A stretch of DNA of 64,000 nt from Coptis chinensis (lineage: Eukaryota; Streptophyta; Magnoliopsida; Ranunculales; Ranunculaceae), in NCBI GenBank assembly GCA_015680905.1, contig CM027377.1, positions 55,511,501 to 55,575,500 on the forward strand, given 5' to 3'. The notes below the pieces were generated by a model, which did not search any database, had not been told where the DNA came from, and saw only the letters and a program-made list of their open reading frames with translations. A program made the translations under genes and the position numbers. Positions 11,875-22,117 of the stretch are shown here, piece by piece; the first letter of the stretch is position 1, and the number at the start of each line of letters is the position of its first letter.

Positions 11875-13350
11875 TGATAATAGCCCAAAACTGTAGTTTT
11901 AACCCCTTAATAATCATACTTTTAGACCAATTATGTGAATAATAAGTAAGAGTTAATCTTGATTCGTGTTTTATGCATTTAGGGCTTCAAAGTCCATTAT
12001 GTGTAGAAATGTACCACTTTAGCTAGATAAAGGAGCAATGGTTGGTTGCTAAGGAGTTCTGTGATTAAAGGCCAAGATTCAAGAAGACAAAGCCTTTCTA
12101 AAGCCCGGTCAAAGCTGAAAAGTCAAAGTCAACGTGGGCAGAAACAGCACACAAAGTCAGCAGAACTTCCAAAGACCATATCTTTGGACTCAGACCTCGG
12201 AATTGGGCCTACCTTATGTCAAAATGACCGGCTCGGAAAGATCTTTCCAATGGTCTAAGCCTTGACCCAATCAGAGAAGCAAAAGTGGATGAAACATCTG
12301 TCGAAGCCAACTGCAGTTGAAGAGCCCATTTTGGACTAAAGAAATTGGGTTTTGGGCCTGATTCTCTGGCCCAAAACATGGCTCCAAGCCCATGCACGAT
12401 TTTTGGATCTGAAAGTATAAAAACAAAAGTTTAGCTCTTTGTTAATGGTAGATAGTTAGACCTAGATTAGAATTAGATTAGTTAGCCTCCATTAATGAGT
12501 TTTAGAACTTAGTTTTAGAATTTCATTTCTTGTTTTAGATTAATTTCTTGAATCATTGAATATCATTCATTAGATAAATAAAATAGTTATTATTCTTGTC
12601 ATTTCGATTTTTGTTATTTCAATCTATTAGATCTAGTTTTAATTATTGTTGGTTACCATTTCTTAGTTGTTAATTAGATTTTAATTATTGTTTAATTTAG
12701 ATTAATAAATTTCGAATCTTGATATTATGTTTAGTTTAGATTCATATGGAAATGATTGCAGAATGATTCTCGGCTAAACCTCCATTAGAGGGGTTGAGAA
12801 ACCTTGATGAATGCTTGATTCGATTATCGTAGTCGCCGTAATTTCTATTCCACTCTAGAAGCGATTAATTAAGCCATGAGAATGGGTTTAATCGTTCACA
12901 TGCTAGTTATGAATTGGTAGAAATGTCATGTGTAATTAGGGATTAGGAAGAACCAATTTTTCTCGTAGCAGTTCAATTCGATTCTGACGATTAAATGCCG
13001 TTAGTGAGTTAAGTTGAGTTAAGGTGGAATCAATCCCCCCTAATTCCTTATTATAGAATCAACGTAGTATTTCTGTAGTTGAATCAATTATTGCTGTATC
13101 TTGTGGGTAGTTGCATCGTAGTATAATTCCCCCTCGTAAAACTCTCAGTAGACTTAAGACCGATTAATTAGACTAGGAAACATTCCATGCTAGAGAACTA
13201 GGAGTGGAACGAATTTGTTACTCCACTCTATTTCGATAGAATTGAGAGTAGAAACTTTGATAAATATAGACACGTTGAAAGTTTTAGTTTACTTACATTT
13301 TGAGTTCATCGTTCATTTCGTAGGTAAACTATTCAATTTTATGTTTATCA
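11875..13350 (+). repeat. A1 5' LTR
   Basis: TGATAATAGCCC..TTATCA. It is very similar to 17908-19387 along its length. It holds the core shared by all A, B and C LTRs (TTTGGACTCAGACCTCGGAA near 12181; GACCGGCTCGGAAAG near 12226), several TGGGCC/GGCCCA words (12195-12392) and a TATA box at 12416-12423. A 70-codon ORF at 12046 recurs in other LTR copies but lies in U3 and looks fortuitous. Confidence 0.8.
12416..12423 (+). promoter_or_regulatory. TATA box, A1 5' LTR
   Basis: TATAAAAA lies 24 bases after the last GCCCA word; the equivalent in the 3' LTR is at 18451-18458. Expected transcription start is near 12450. Confidence 0.5.
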
Positions 13351-13566
13351 CCTGTCAAAACTTAAAATGCTTAGAGTTGCACAAAATAATAACATCGGTC
13401 CAATATGGAAAACCTAAACAAGGGGAAGTTTCTTTTAAGATTAAGGATCTATATCATCTCGTCATTGTTTATCCCCTTTTTATATGACAAGTTCTACTCC
13501 AAAAATAAATTTTTTGATCTTATCCCTTCTTTTGAACCCATCACCTAAGTATACATTATAGTCCTA
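13351..13566 (+). repeat. Copy of the A1 3' host flank inside the element
   Basis: 216 bases starting with the TSD CCTGT, nearly identical to the true right flank at 19388-19603 (the same length, with scattered single-base differences). It ends abruptly at GTCCTA, where the sequence switches to gag (CTTCGGTTGG...). The PBS and gag N-terminal part that belong here are missing. Confidence 0.8.
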
Positions 13567-14545
13567 ACTTCGGTTGGAGAAATAACCAACAAGTCACACC
13601 TACAGGGTACAATAATCAATATGTTAGGCCAACGCACAGTTATAACCAAGCTCCACCACAACAAGGACAGGATCAGGGTAATTATAATAATTATAACAAC
13701 CAAGCGCAACCTTGACAATGTCAAGCACAAGGTCAATGTAGTTATAATAATTATAATGCTAATAGAGGTATCGTTCCGGTAAATAATAACTATCACAATC
13801 TGCCCATAAATAATCAATGCGAGATAGTTCCAGTCACACCACCCGTGACTACTGCACCCACACGACCGGATCGTCTTGACACCTTCATACAAGTGAGCCA
13901 ACAACTTTTCCAAACCATGGCTCAATCTAACCAACACATTATGCAATCCGTTAATAATTTAAACCAATAGTTAGCCCAAGAGAAAGCCCAACCAAAAAGT
14001 GTTTCCAGGCCAAGCGATACCCAACCCTAGAGCGACAAAGAACACGCCTTTTGAGGTAAGCGGTAATACTAGTGCGGAAACTACAACCGTAAGTGAGCTA
14101 AATGCCATCACCACTCTCCGTCTCGGAAGAGTGGTTGATAACAAAGTAACTATGCCTATAGTTACCCCATCGATACTCCTACACCGGATATCGAACTAGA
14201 TGCGAAATAGAAACTGAAGAACCTACCACTATAGAGGTACCCGGTTAAAACCACAACCTAAGAAACGAAAGCCAAGGTTACACATCAAGTCAAGCCATAC
14301 GCTAAATATAGAAGCGAAACCACCGTTCCCTCGAAATTGGCCATGCTAACCGGGGATACTAACTTTGAGAGGAGATTAGGAAGCGTTTTCAAAAATCTAA
14401 CGATAAACCTTCCTTTTCTCGAAGCTATCAAAAGCTACCTAACCACGCTAAGTTTCTTAAGGAGTTGTGCCTTTGCTAGGCGTAAGACCAACATACCTAA
14501 AGATGCCTTTCTAACTGAAGCGGTTCCCAACTTTATCCGAAAATA
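13567..14545 (+). pseudogene. A1 gag C-terminal region and Gag-protease linker
   Basis: Reads Gln/Asn/Tyr-rich Athila Gag C-terminal sequence (NFGWRNNQQV at the junction; then helices near 13880-13985). ITTLRLGRVVDNKV follows near 14110-14150, as does the linker NLTINLPFLEAI (near 14395-14430). Several stops and shifts split it (near 13712, 13968, 14197 and around 14440). The capsid core is absent because the 5' part was replaced. It cannot produce a working Gag. Confidence 0.65.
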
Positions 14546-14935
14546 ATGGAATTGTTAAGTACAAGAGGACCGGGTCGCCCCTTTGTACAATGCACCTTAG
14601 GAGATTCTCACGACGACGGCCAGCTACTAGACACGGGGGCTAGTGTTAACTTACTCCCATTTTATTTTTATAAACAAATAGGTCTAGACGAGATGCAACC
14701 TACTAAAATGATATTGCAATTAGCGATCGGTCTATTAAGTATCCTAAGGGTGTGGTTGAAAGCGTCTTTGGTTAAAGTCCAAAATTTTTTTACTACCGGC
14801 CCGACCGTTATCCTCAACACGAAGTCACTAACAACTCTGTACCTATCATTTTAGGGTGTCCCCTTCTTGACTCGCCAACGGCGCTCATAAAGCCGCTGCG
14901 ATGGTTCGATGTCCTTGTCTTTTGGCCATCTTTCT
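14546..14935 (+). pseudogene. A1 Athila-type protease
   Basis: The active-site motif LLDTGASVNLLP (about residues 27-38) is intact, followed by the YKQIGLDEMQPTKMILQL segment. A single-base shift near 14730 moves the rest out of frame, where SIKYPKGVVESV and PIILGCPFL can still be read to about 14870. The Arg of the usual ILGRPF is Cys. Retroviral-type aspartic protease, now inactive because of the shift. Confidence 0.7.
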
Positions 14936-15742
14936 GTTGAGGTAAATGTTTTCAAAACGAGGACACAATATCCCGATTCATCTACAAATGGAGAGGTTAG
15001 CATGATCGAGAGCTTAGCTCAAGATTACTTCAAAAACATGTTTTCGGAGAAACATATTAACAAATTCCTTTCCTTTGGAAATTCCGACTTTAACAATGAC
15101 TCCCTGTTAGTAGACGAAATCGAAGAAGAATTCCTGCAACTCTTTTGCACCGCTTCTTTACCACTTCGCGAGTCCCCTTTTGCCAACAACCATTCATCCC
15201 TTGATGCTATGACGGAAGATGAATTTTTCAATCTCTATCCCAGTGATCCTTTTGACCCACCTATTTAGGAATGTCTTGCATATATCAAGATTTCTGATGA
15301 TATGGACTTGAGAGCTCTAGCTGAGAATCATTCACCTTCCATCACCAATATTCCCCACCCTCCACCTTTTCAAAGGAACCTCGAGTTTGCACTCGATCCT
15401 TTAGTTTCTACTGTGCTTCATGATTTTTTAAATCCACCTAGTAAACAAATACTTCCCAAGGATAAACCACTTGACACCTTCATTTTAAGACTTGAGACAG
15501 TCCTTAACTACACCATGAATGAGTTTTGTGCTAAACCCACATCCTCATTTTTTCCATGCTTTCCCTCTAAAACTTATCCCAATCCACCATATTTTCCACA
15601 ACCATTCACTTTTCCACACTTATTCACTAGGACACCCTCTCATTCAAAGATGAAACATAAGGTGCATGCTCGGTTATGTTATAGGTCTATCCGACCGGCT
15701 TTCATTCCACTAGGCTGCGGCGTAGGAAATCTTGGTGCTTGA
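14936..15742 (+). pseudogene. A1 acidic post-protease ORF
   Basis: Two adjoining frames, 14909-15268 and 15302-15742. The first contains LVDEIEEEFLQLF and DAMTEDEFFNLYPSDPFDPP. The second has PPPFQRNLEFALDP (near 15360) and a Pro/Phe/Thr-rich end. The same segments recur in A2 (25516-25782), B (~35500-36080) and C (~57900-58550), so it is a family-wide product. In complete Athila elements RT would follow; here noncoding DNA follows. Function unknown. Confidence 0.55.
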
Positions 15743-17894
15743 TTGTGTTTGGATATGTTTTTCGTGATATTTATTTATGGAACAATCCACAACTATTTAG
15801 GTTGTTGATATATGATAAACTGCATATTCATACATATGTTTAGATAAGTCTAGGAATTTGACTTTAAAAGACCCAAGTTTTAAATACAATACCAACTTTC
15901 GGAGTATAGGCCAAACAAAATTTTCAAACTTAAAAGAGTTTTCCAATTTTGTTTGGTGGTGGCATATTTTGGTATTCATTTCAAATCATGTTGCCACCCT
16001 AAGCCCTGTCATGTTTACTCCAGTAGAGTTTGTGTTAGTTAGAAATGCATACCGGTTTAATTTTGCTTCATATTATCATATCATCTTTACAATATTGTTG
16101 TTACAGGTGCGCCAATTTTTGCCACGTTTCTATGGTAAATTCTTTCCTTATCTCTTTACACTTTGAAGACAAAGCGTTTGATTGTTTGGGGGTGGGATAG
16201 AAACATTTGCAAAAATTAGACACTTTTAGGATGTAAATTACGACTTTTATTTATAAAATGTTAAAAATTATAAAAATTAGTTAGTTACATAATTTAATTG
16301 TGCTATTGAATTGTTTCATGAACCCCCTTCTCCCAAATTGTTTGGGGGTGGTATAGAAAACACGATGTAAATGTTAAGAACATATTAGGTTGTATATTAC
16401 ATTATTATTTGTCTTAAAAATAATAAAAATAAAAATAAAAAGTTTATGCTTTACACTTAGGAATATTGGTATTGTTTCTTTCTCTATGCTCTTAATAATC
16501 TAGAAGTCTCACGTAGCTTTTGCATTAGAATAGTTTTTAGAAACTTATGTTAATATGTAGGTAATAATCTTTGCATCTATCTATAAATATATTACATGAT
16601 CGAGTATCTATGATTGTTTGGCAGTAAGTTTCTGAAATCTAGGCTAGAGTACTTATTCTACAAATCCTGTGAGAATATAGCCTAAAGCCCTATATGAGTG
16701 AAACAATTGAGAAATGACATAAGGGAGAAGTATATTCCGAATAGAGAAATCACACGTCCACTTGCTTGACCACTATACCATGTCCTAAGAGAGAATTTAG
16801 GCCCTTTTTGGATCGATATAGCTAGAAATTCCGACCTAAGTATATTTTTCGCTAGTCGGCCCACTGAGCCTTTCATAAACCACAAATCCTTTACCCTGTT
16901 ACAAAACAGAACAAAATAAAAAAAATTCAACCTACCCAATTTAGATAAGTCTGAGAATAGAATAAGGAAGAAAGAAGAAGAGAAAAACCTGAGTAAACAA
17001 AAGTTAGTTAATTGCTTCAAAAAAAATAAAGAAAAGAAGTTTCCATCCAAAGAAAAGAAAAATAAAAATAGAAATAAAATAAAAACTCCAAAAAAATAGA
17101 ATAATATGAGTCAAAAGCCAAAGAAAAAGGAAAACAAAATATGGCTAAGGATGGAAACAAAGTGTAGAAGCAAAAGTAAATAACAAGGTTTTCTCTAGTT
17201 ACATAATATGAAGACTCTATTATCTCAGACTTGTCCCTTTTGAATATCCATTTCCTTCCTTCTTAAACCATCTCCTAATCCCCGCAACACCTAATAAAGA
17301 CCTCTATCTTAATTAGGAATAGGTTAGTGGGATAGTAAGTGGCAGATGTGTTTGATCAACTTCGGCTTCCTTGTGTGTCATTGAGATTGTAAGGTAAAAG
17401 TATATGCCTTGCACCTTTGGAGTAGCAAAACTTGAGTGGAAAAATCAGAGTGATTTTTGTCTTGACTTTATGTGAGAACCTACTTAAGGGCGTTATTCCA
17501 AAGTTTCAGAAAGCGGACCATTACTGCATTTCATAGCATTACTCATTGTATATATGTTTATTAAGTAGATGATTGATTATTATGCATATATTAGCTTAAG
17601 TTTCGACATGATTATTCTGTATTCATTGCTATGAGATGGATAGATAATTAAGACCTAAATAAGGAAACAATAGTTTTATTTCTTAGTCGTTGTAGTATAG
17701 ATGAAGTTTGTGAGTACCTTCACTAGAAAACTCTCACGAGACTATAACTCGTCCACTAGGAAATTCCTAGTGGTTTAAGGCCTTGTTTCATATGATCAAT
17801 GTAATCGCACTTAGCGAAACGAGAGTAGATAGGACTCCATTTTTTGTCATTTATTCTAATTTCTCATCTTTGCTTGAGGACAAGCAAAATGCTG
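15743..17894 (+). other. A1 3' noncoding region
   Basis: About 2.1 kb without a supported gene. It contains two internal PPT-like tracts (TTTGGGGGTGG at 16185-16195 and 16341-16351), the first preceded by hairpin CTTTG-AAGA-CAAAG (16161-16174). A block from ~16560 to 17820 is shared with A2, B and C. A minus-strand ORF at 16682-17050 and a hydrophobic one near 16900 are shadows of this AT-rich block. Confidence 0.55.
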
Positions 17895-17907
17895 TTTGGG
17901 GGTGGTT
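17869..17907 (+). other. Hairpin and PPT of A1
   Basis: TTTGCTTG-AGGA-CAAGCAAA forms a perfect 8-bp stem (17869-17888). TTTGGGGGTGG (17895-17905) is the PPT, and the 3' LTR starts at 17908. The PPT would prime plus-strand DNA synthesis. Confidence 0.75.
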
Positions 17908-19387
17908 TGATAAGAGCCCAAAACTATAGTTTTAACCCCTTAATAATCATACTTTTAGACCAATTATGTGAATAATAAGTAAGAGTTAATACTGATTACG
18001 TGTTTTTATGCATTTCAGGCTTTAAAGTCCATTATGTGCAGAAATGTGCCACTTTAACTAGATAAAGGAGCAATGGTTGGTTGCTAAGGAGTTCTGTGAT
18101 TAAAGGCCAATATTCAAGAAGACAAAGCCTTTCTAAAGCCCAGTCAAAGCTGAAAAGTCAAAGTCAACGCGGGCAGAAACAACACACAAAGTCAGTAGAA
18201 CTTCCGAAGACCATATCTTTGGACTCAGACCTCGGAATTGGGCCTACCTTATGTCAAAACGACCGGCTCGGAAAAATCTTTACAATGGTCTAAGCCTTGA
18301 CCCAATCAGAGGAGCAGAAGTGGAAGAAACATCTGTCGAAGCCAACTGCAGCTGAAGAGCCCATTTTGGACTAAAGAAATTGGGTTTTAGGCCTGATTCT
18401 CTGGCCCAAAACATGGCTCCAAGCCCATGCGCAATTTTTGGATCTAAAAGTATAAAAACAAAAGCTTAGCTCTTTGTTAATGGTAGATAGTTAGACCTAG
18501 ATTAGAATTAGATTAGTTAGCCTCCATTAATGAGTTTTAGAACTTAGTTTTAGAATTTCATTTCTTGTTTTAGATTAATTTCTTGAATCATTGAATATCA
18601 TTCATTAGATAAATAAAATAGTTATTATTCTTGTCATTTCGATTTTTGTTATTTCAATCTATTAGATCTAGTTTTAATTATTGTTGGTTACCATTTCTTA
18701 GTTGTTAATTAGATTTTAATTATTGTTTAATTTAGATTAATAAATTTGAATCTTGATATTATGTTTAGTTTAGATTCATATGGAAATGATTGGAATGATT
18801 CTCGGCTAAACCTCCATTAGAGGGGTTGAGAAGCCTTGATGAAAGCTTGATTCGATTATCGTAGAGTAAATTAAGTAATTTCTATTCCACTCTAGAAAGC
18901 GATTAATTTGCCATGAGAATGGGTTTAATCATTCACATGCTAGTTATGAATTGGTAGAAATGTCATGTGTAATTAGGGATTAGGAAGAACCAATTGTTAT
19001 TAGCGTGGCGATTCAATTCGGATTACTGACGATTCGTCGTTAGTGAGTTAAGTTGAGTTAAGGTGGAATCAATCCCCTAATTCCTTATTATAGAATCAAC
19101 GTAGTATTTTCGTAGTTGAATCAATTATAGTTGTATCTTGTGGGTAGTTGCATCGTAGTATAATTCCCCCTCGTAAAACTCTCATTAGACTTAAGACCGA
19201 TTAATTAGACTAGGAAACATTCTATGCTAGAGAACTAGGAGTGGAACGAATTTGTTACTCCACTCTATTTCAATAGAATTGAAAGTAGAAACTTTGATAA
19301 ATATAGACACGTTGAAAGTTTTAGTTTACTTACGTTTTGAGTTCATCGTTCATTTCGTAGGTAAACTATTCAATTTTATGTTTATCA
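17908..19387 (+). repeat. A1 3' LTR
   Basis: TGATAAGAGCCC..TTATCA, 1480 bases, a few percent different from the 5' LTR by eye. TATA box at 18451-18458. Followed by TSD CCTGT (19388-19392). Confidence 0.8.
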
Positions 19388-19725
19388 CCTGTCAAAACTC
19401 AAAATGCTTAGAGTTGCACAAAATAAGAACATCGATCCAATATGGAAAACCTAAACAAGGGGAAGTTTCTTTTAAGATTAAGGATCTATATCATCTCATC
19501 ATTGTTTATCCCCTTTTTATATGACAAGTTATACTCCAAATTTAAATTTTTTTATCTTATCCCTTCTTTTGAACCCATCACCTAAGCCTACATTATAGTC
19601 CTATGAAAGTCCACTCTTGATCTATAAGCCCACTATATCTCCTAGTTGAGAAGTACTAGAGGCAAAAAAAAAATTCAAAAAACAAATTTTCAAAAAAAAA
19701 AAATGATGAATACTAGTATCATGGG
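19388..19725 (+). other. Right flank of A1: continuation of the Ogre-like element
   Basis: Noncoding DNA that continues the host element after A1, with A-rich tracts at 19660-19702. It ends where the minus-strand Retand-like LTR begins (TGTAGGGG at 19726). Confidence 0.5.
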
Positions 19726-20251
19726 TGTAGGGGATTTTTCTGAGTATCCACTGACCTTCCTATGTGCCATATGATTAGGAACCTCTTTCTTGACAGAGAA
19801 GGGATGAGATGATTTAGAGTTTAGGGTGGAACCGCCTGGTGGCTGCCTACGTATCTCCTTGTTTATTTAGAAGAATCAAACCCTATTCTGCGTATTTCCT
19901 AAGAGCGAATCCCTATGGTCTATATAGGAAGAGCTTTTAGAGTCCTAGGGTTAAGGTTAATCTCACCGCTTGCGAGTTTTCTTCCATTTTTAGACTCTAC
20001 CTTCCTATTATGAATCCTATCCTTATGGAAGTCGGAATCTAGACCATATCTTCTTAGAGGTAGGTTTCCTTGTTGATCATAATATCCTATCGTATATGGG
20101 AAGATTATATCTAACAGATAACTCTTAAGATATGTTATTACAATTCCTTCATTATCATCAAAGATCACCCTCTTCAGTTTCCTTCTGTTCAAGAATTGTC
20201 CATATCAGTTCCTAACGACTTGGATAACTGTTATGCGTAGAGGCGGTTAGT

Positions 20252-20257
20252 CACGTG
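20252..20257. promoter_or_regulatory. G-box CACGTG in the Retand-like LTR
   Basis: Palindromic CACGTG, a well-known binding site of plant bZIP/bHLH factors. A second one is at 20371-20376. Both lie upstream of the antisense-ORF TATA box and within U3 of the LTR, so they could act in either direction. No direct evidence of use. Confidence 0.4.
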
Positions 20258-20370
20258 CCGGCACTTGTTTACTAAACATTCGTGATAAACACGAGATCAC
20301 TTATTCATAGAACTGATCCAATGGCTCTCCTCTCTTTCTTGACATCTATAGTACTAGGTCATTTCCCTCC

Positions 20371-20376
20371 CACGTG
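20371..20376. promoter_or_regulatory. Second G-box CACGTG
   Basis: In the context CCCACGTGTCAT (CACGTGTC, ABRE/G-box like), 33 bases from the LTR/PPT border. Confidence 0.4.
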
Positions 20377-20409
20377 TCATTTAGTTAGTGATGGGAAATC
20401 CCCCCTATA

Positions 20410-20422
20410 GATGCCCCCTCTC
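20410..20422 (-). other. PPT of the Retand-like element
   Basis: Minus-strand GAGAGGGGGCATC directly precedes the LTR start TATAGGGG. It is identical over 13 bases to the PPT of element D (54557-54569). Confidence 0.7.
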
Positions 20423-20635
20423 GTGCCATCTAGCATGTGGGCACTTGAAGCGACACTGCTTTTGGTGCAAGAATCTTTTTCTTAAATAATTGTTAGAACT
20501 ACTTATGGGCTCAATTAATTAAGGCTTTTGAAAAGACGGCTCAAACAGGCACGCCATTTTCCAAAAAAGGTAATGATTGCAGTTCTATCTCGGAAAGACG
20601 TAATGCTTGGGTTAATCGTAACCATCCATTTTATC

Positions 20636-20645
20636 TATATATAAA
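20636..20645 (+). promoter_or_regulatory. TATA box of the antisense ORF
   Basis: TATATATAAA on the plus strand, ~230 bases inside the element from the PPT and 115 bases before the proposed ATG at 20760. It points toward the antisense ORF, opposite to the retroelement genes. Confidence 0.5.
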
Positions 20646-20759
20646 GGATTTGGTTAGAGAACCTACATTATCTCTTCCTCTATGTTTTCCCTGTATACTA
20701 AACCCCTTGATCTCCTGTTAAAGTTTAACCAAAACTCGAACTTTTTTCTTTTTCTGATC

Positions 20760-20932
20760 ATGAATCCCAACTGGTCACTTATAAACTTTGGGGATCTCTC
20801 TTCCCCGGAACTGATCCGAGAGAAATTTCACATCCCTGCTGATATTGTTCTTGAGTGGGGGAGATTGTTTGATGAGTTGGCCTACAAAGAAGTAGTGCTC
20901 ATCATAATCGGTCAACTTAGTGCCGGACTCAC
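20760..20932 (+). pseudogene. Antisense ORF of the Retand-like element, part 1
   Basis: I chose ATG 20760 (MNPNWSLINFGDLSSPELI...) because the sequence from here is polar and continuous with part 2; an upstream in-frame ATG at 20682 lies only ~37 bases after the TATA box and would add a hydrophobic leader. 57 codons are open to the A2 insertion. Joining to 30882 after removing A2 and one CTCAC keeps the frame. The protein resembles, from memory, the plant 'putative gypsy type transposon' family (Pfam Transposase_28), often found as extra ORFs of Tat-group elements. Function unknown. Confidence 0.55.
20928..20932. repeat. TSD of A2 (CTCAC), left copy
   Basis: CTCAC precedes TGATAACCC at 20933; the right copy CTCAC is at 30877-30881. 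Confidence 0.85.
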
Positions 20933-22079
20933 TGATAACCCGAAAAAACAGTAAAATCCTAAATATTAATGCTACAAGAACACTAATACGTAATCCTACC
21001 GTTCTTACGTTTAAATCAATTCTTCTTACTCTCAAAACATAATCATGCAATACAACGAGTAAGGATTTCGTTCCACTCTTAAACCTTCAAGACTTAAATA
21101 GAATTCAATTATTCAAACACAAGGAACAGTGAGAGTGATGTGTTTGGTGTTTAAACTAAAACTAATTATAAATTTAAGACAACTAAATCTAAAGATTCTA
21201 ACTTTATGAAATTTAACAAACAATAATTAAAATCTAACATCAATAACTTCTGAAATGACTAACAACCAAGAAATGAAATTAGATCTACCTTAATAGATAA
21301 ATGACAAAATCGAATTTGATCAATAATAAACTACTTGATTTATCTAATGAAGCAATAACAATATTTTAATACTTTAAATTAAAACAAGGGAAATGAAAAC
21401 TAATAAAAATGGAGATTCAAAACTAGATCTAGATCTAAAAACTAATCTAGATCTATCTTTTTCTAACCCTAAACTCCATTAACATTAGCTTCCTAACCTA
21501 ACTGCCATTAACAAAGAGTCAAGCTTTTGTTTTTATACTTCTAGATCCAAAAATCGTGCATGGGCTTGGAGCCATGTTTTGGGCGGAAAATCGGACCCCA
21601 AAACCCAATTTCTTTAGTCCAAAATGGGCTCTTCAGCTGCAGTTGGCTTCGACAGATGTTTCGTCCACTTCTGCTCCTCTGATTGGGTCAAGGCTTGGAC
21701 CATTGGAAAGCTCTTTCCGAGCCGGTCGTTTTGACATAAGGTAGGCCCAATTCCGAGGTCTGAGTCTAAAGATATGGTCTTCGGAAGTTCTGTTGACTTT
21801 GTGCACTGTTTCTGCCTGCGTGGACTTTGACTTTTCATCTTTTGACCAGGCTTTACAAAGGCTTTGTCTCCTTGAATCTTGGCCTTTATCACAGAACTTC
21901 TTAGCAACCAAACCTTGCTCCTTTATCTCATCAAAGTGGCACATTTCTGCACATAATTGACTTTGAAGCACGAAATGCATAAAAACGAATGTCGGTATTA
22001 ACTCTTACTTATTACTCACATAATTGGTCTAAAAGTATGATTGTTAAGGAGTTAAAACTACAGTTTTGGGCTCTTATCA
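20933..22079 (-). repeat. A2 3' LTR (1147 bases)
   Basis: The outer end reads TGATAACCCG on the plus strand; the inner end is CTCTTATCA at 22071-22079. The U3 core is shared with the other LTRs (21556-21830). It is ~340 bases shorter than the 5' LTR: the stretch equivalent to ~29700-29950 is missing. Confidence 0.75.
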
Positions 22080-22117
22080 AACCACCCCAAACAGCATTTT
22101 ACTTGTCCTCAAGCAAA
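22080..22117 (-). other. PPT and hairpin of A2
   Basis: Minus strand: TTTGCTTG-AGGA-CAAGTAAA (22098-22117, one G-T wobble), then GCTGTTTGGGGTGGTT to the LTR. The PPT has four Gs where A1 and C have five. Confidence 0.7.

Larger units (their letters stand above)
11875..19387 (+). mobile_element. Athila-like element A1, pol-less
   Basis: 7.5-kb element with LTRs of 1476 and 1480 bases, both TGATAA..TTATCA, and TSD CCTGT. The internal region carries the gag C-terminal part, protease and a downstream acidic ORF, but no RT, RNase H or integrase. The PBS and gag N-terminus are absent: after the 5' LTR the sequence is a copy of the 3' host flank (13351-13566) and then jumps into gag. Inserted in the Ogre-like element. 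Confidence 0.8.
5346..19725 (+). mobile_element. Ogre/Tat-like Ty3/gypsy element (interrupted by A1; 3' end lost)
   Basis: Its own sequence is 5346-11874 and 19388-19725. Evidence is an LTR-like block with a TATA box, a PBS matching the tRNA-Arg type used by Ogre elements, Tat/Ogre-type Gag, and degenerate sequence up to the pre-RT linker. No reverse transcriptase or integrase is recognisable. A1 is inserted with TSD CCTGT, and the minus-strand Retand-like element starts at 19726. The left LTR border is set by loss of similarity to the Z LTR and is uncertain by up to ~200 bases. Confidence 0.65.
19726..20409 (-). repeat. 3' LTR of the Retand-like element
   Basis: On the minus strand it starts TATAGGGGGG (derived from TGTAGGGG) after the PPT and ends CCCCTACA, so the ends are inverted repeats. 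Length is 684 bases. It contains GATACGTAGGCAGCC (minus, near 19836-19852), a motif typical of the U5 part of Tat/Retand LTRs, and two CACGTG G-boxes. Confidence 0.7.

Noticed and set aside
12046..12258. 70-codon ORF starting MLRSSVIKGQ, recurring in other LTR copies (18081-18293; minus strand 21614-21907, 30482-30703)
   Set aside because: It lies in U3 of the LTRs and recurs only because the LTR core recurs; the reading frame is not kept in B and C, and no domain is recognised.
13215..13487. 90-codon ORF present twice (13215-13487, 19252-19524)
   Set aside because: It spans the LTR end and the duplicated host flank, so it is a by-product of the duplication.
11875..13562. A1 LTR of 1.69 kb ending at CATTATAGT, with TSD CCTGT/CCTAT
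   Set aside because: This was my first reading from the length of the direct repeat. The TTATCA ends at 13350/19387 followed by a perfect CCTGT fit the family termini better.
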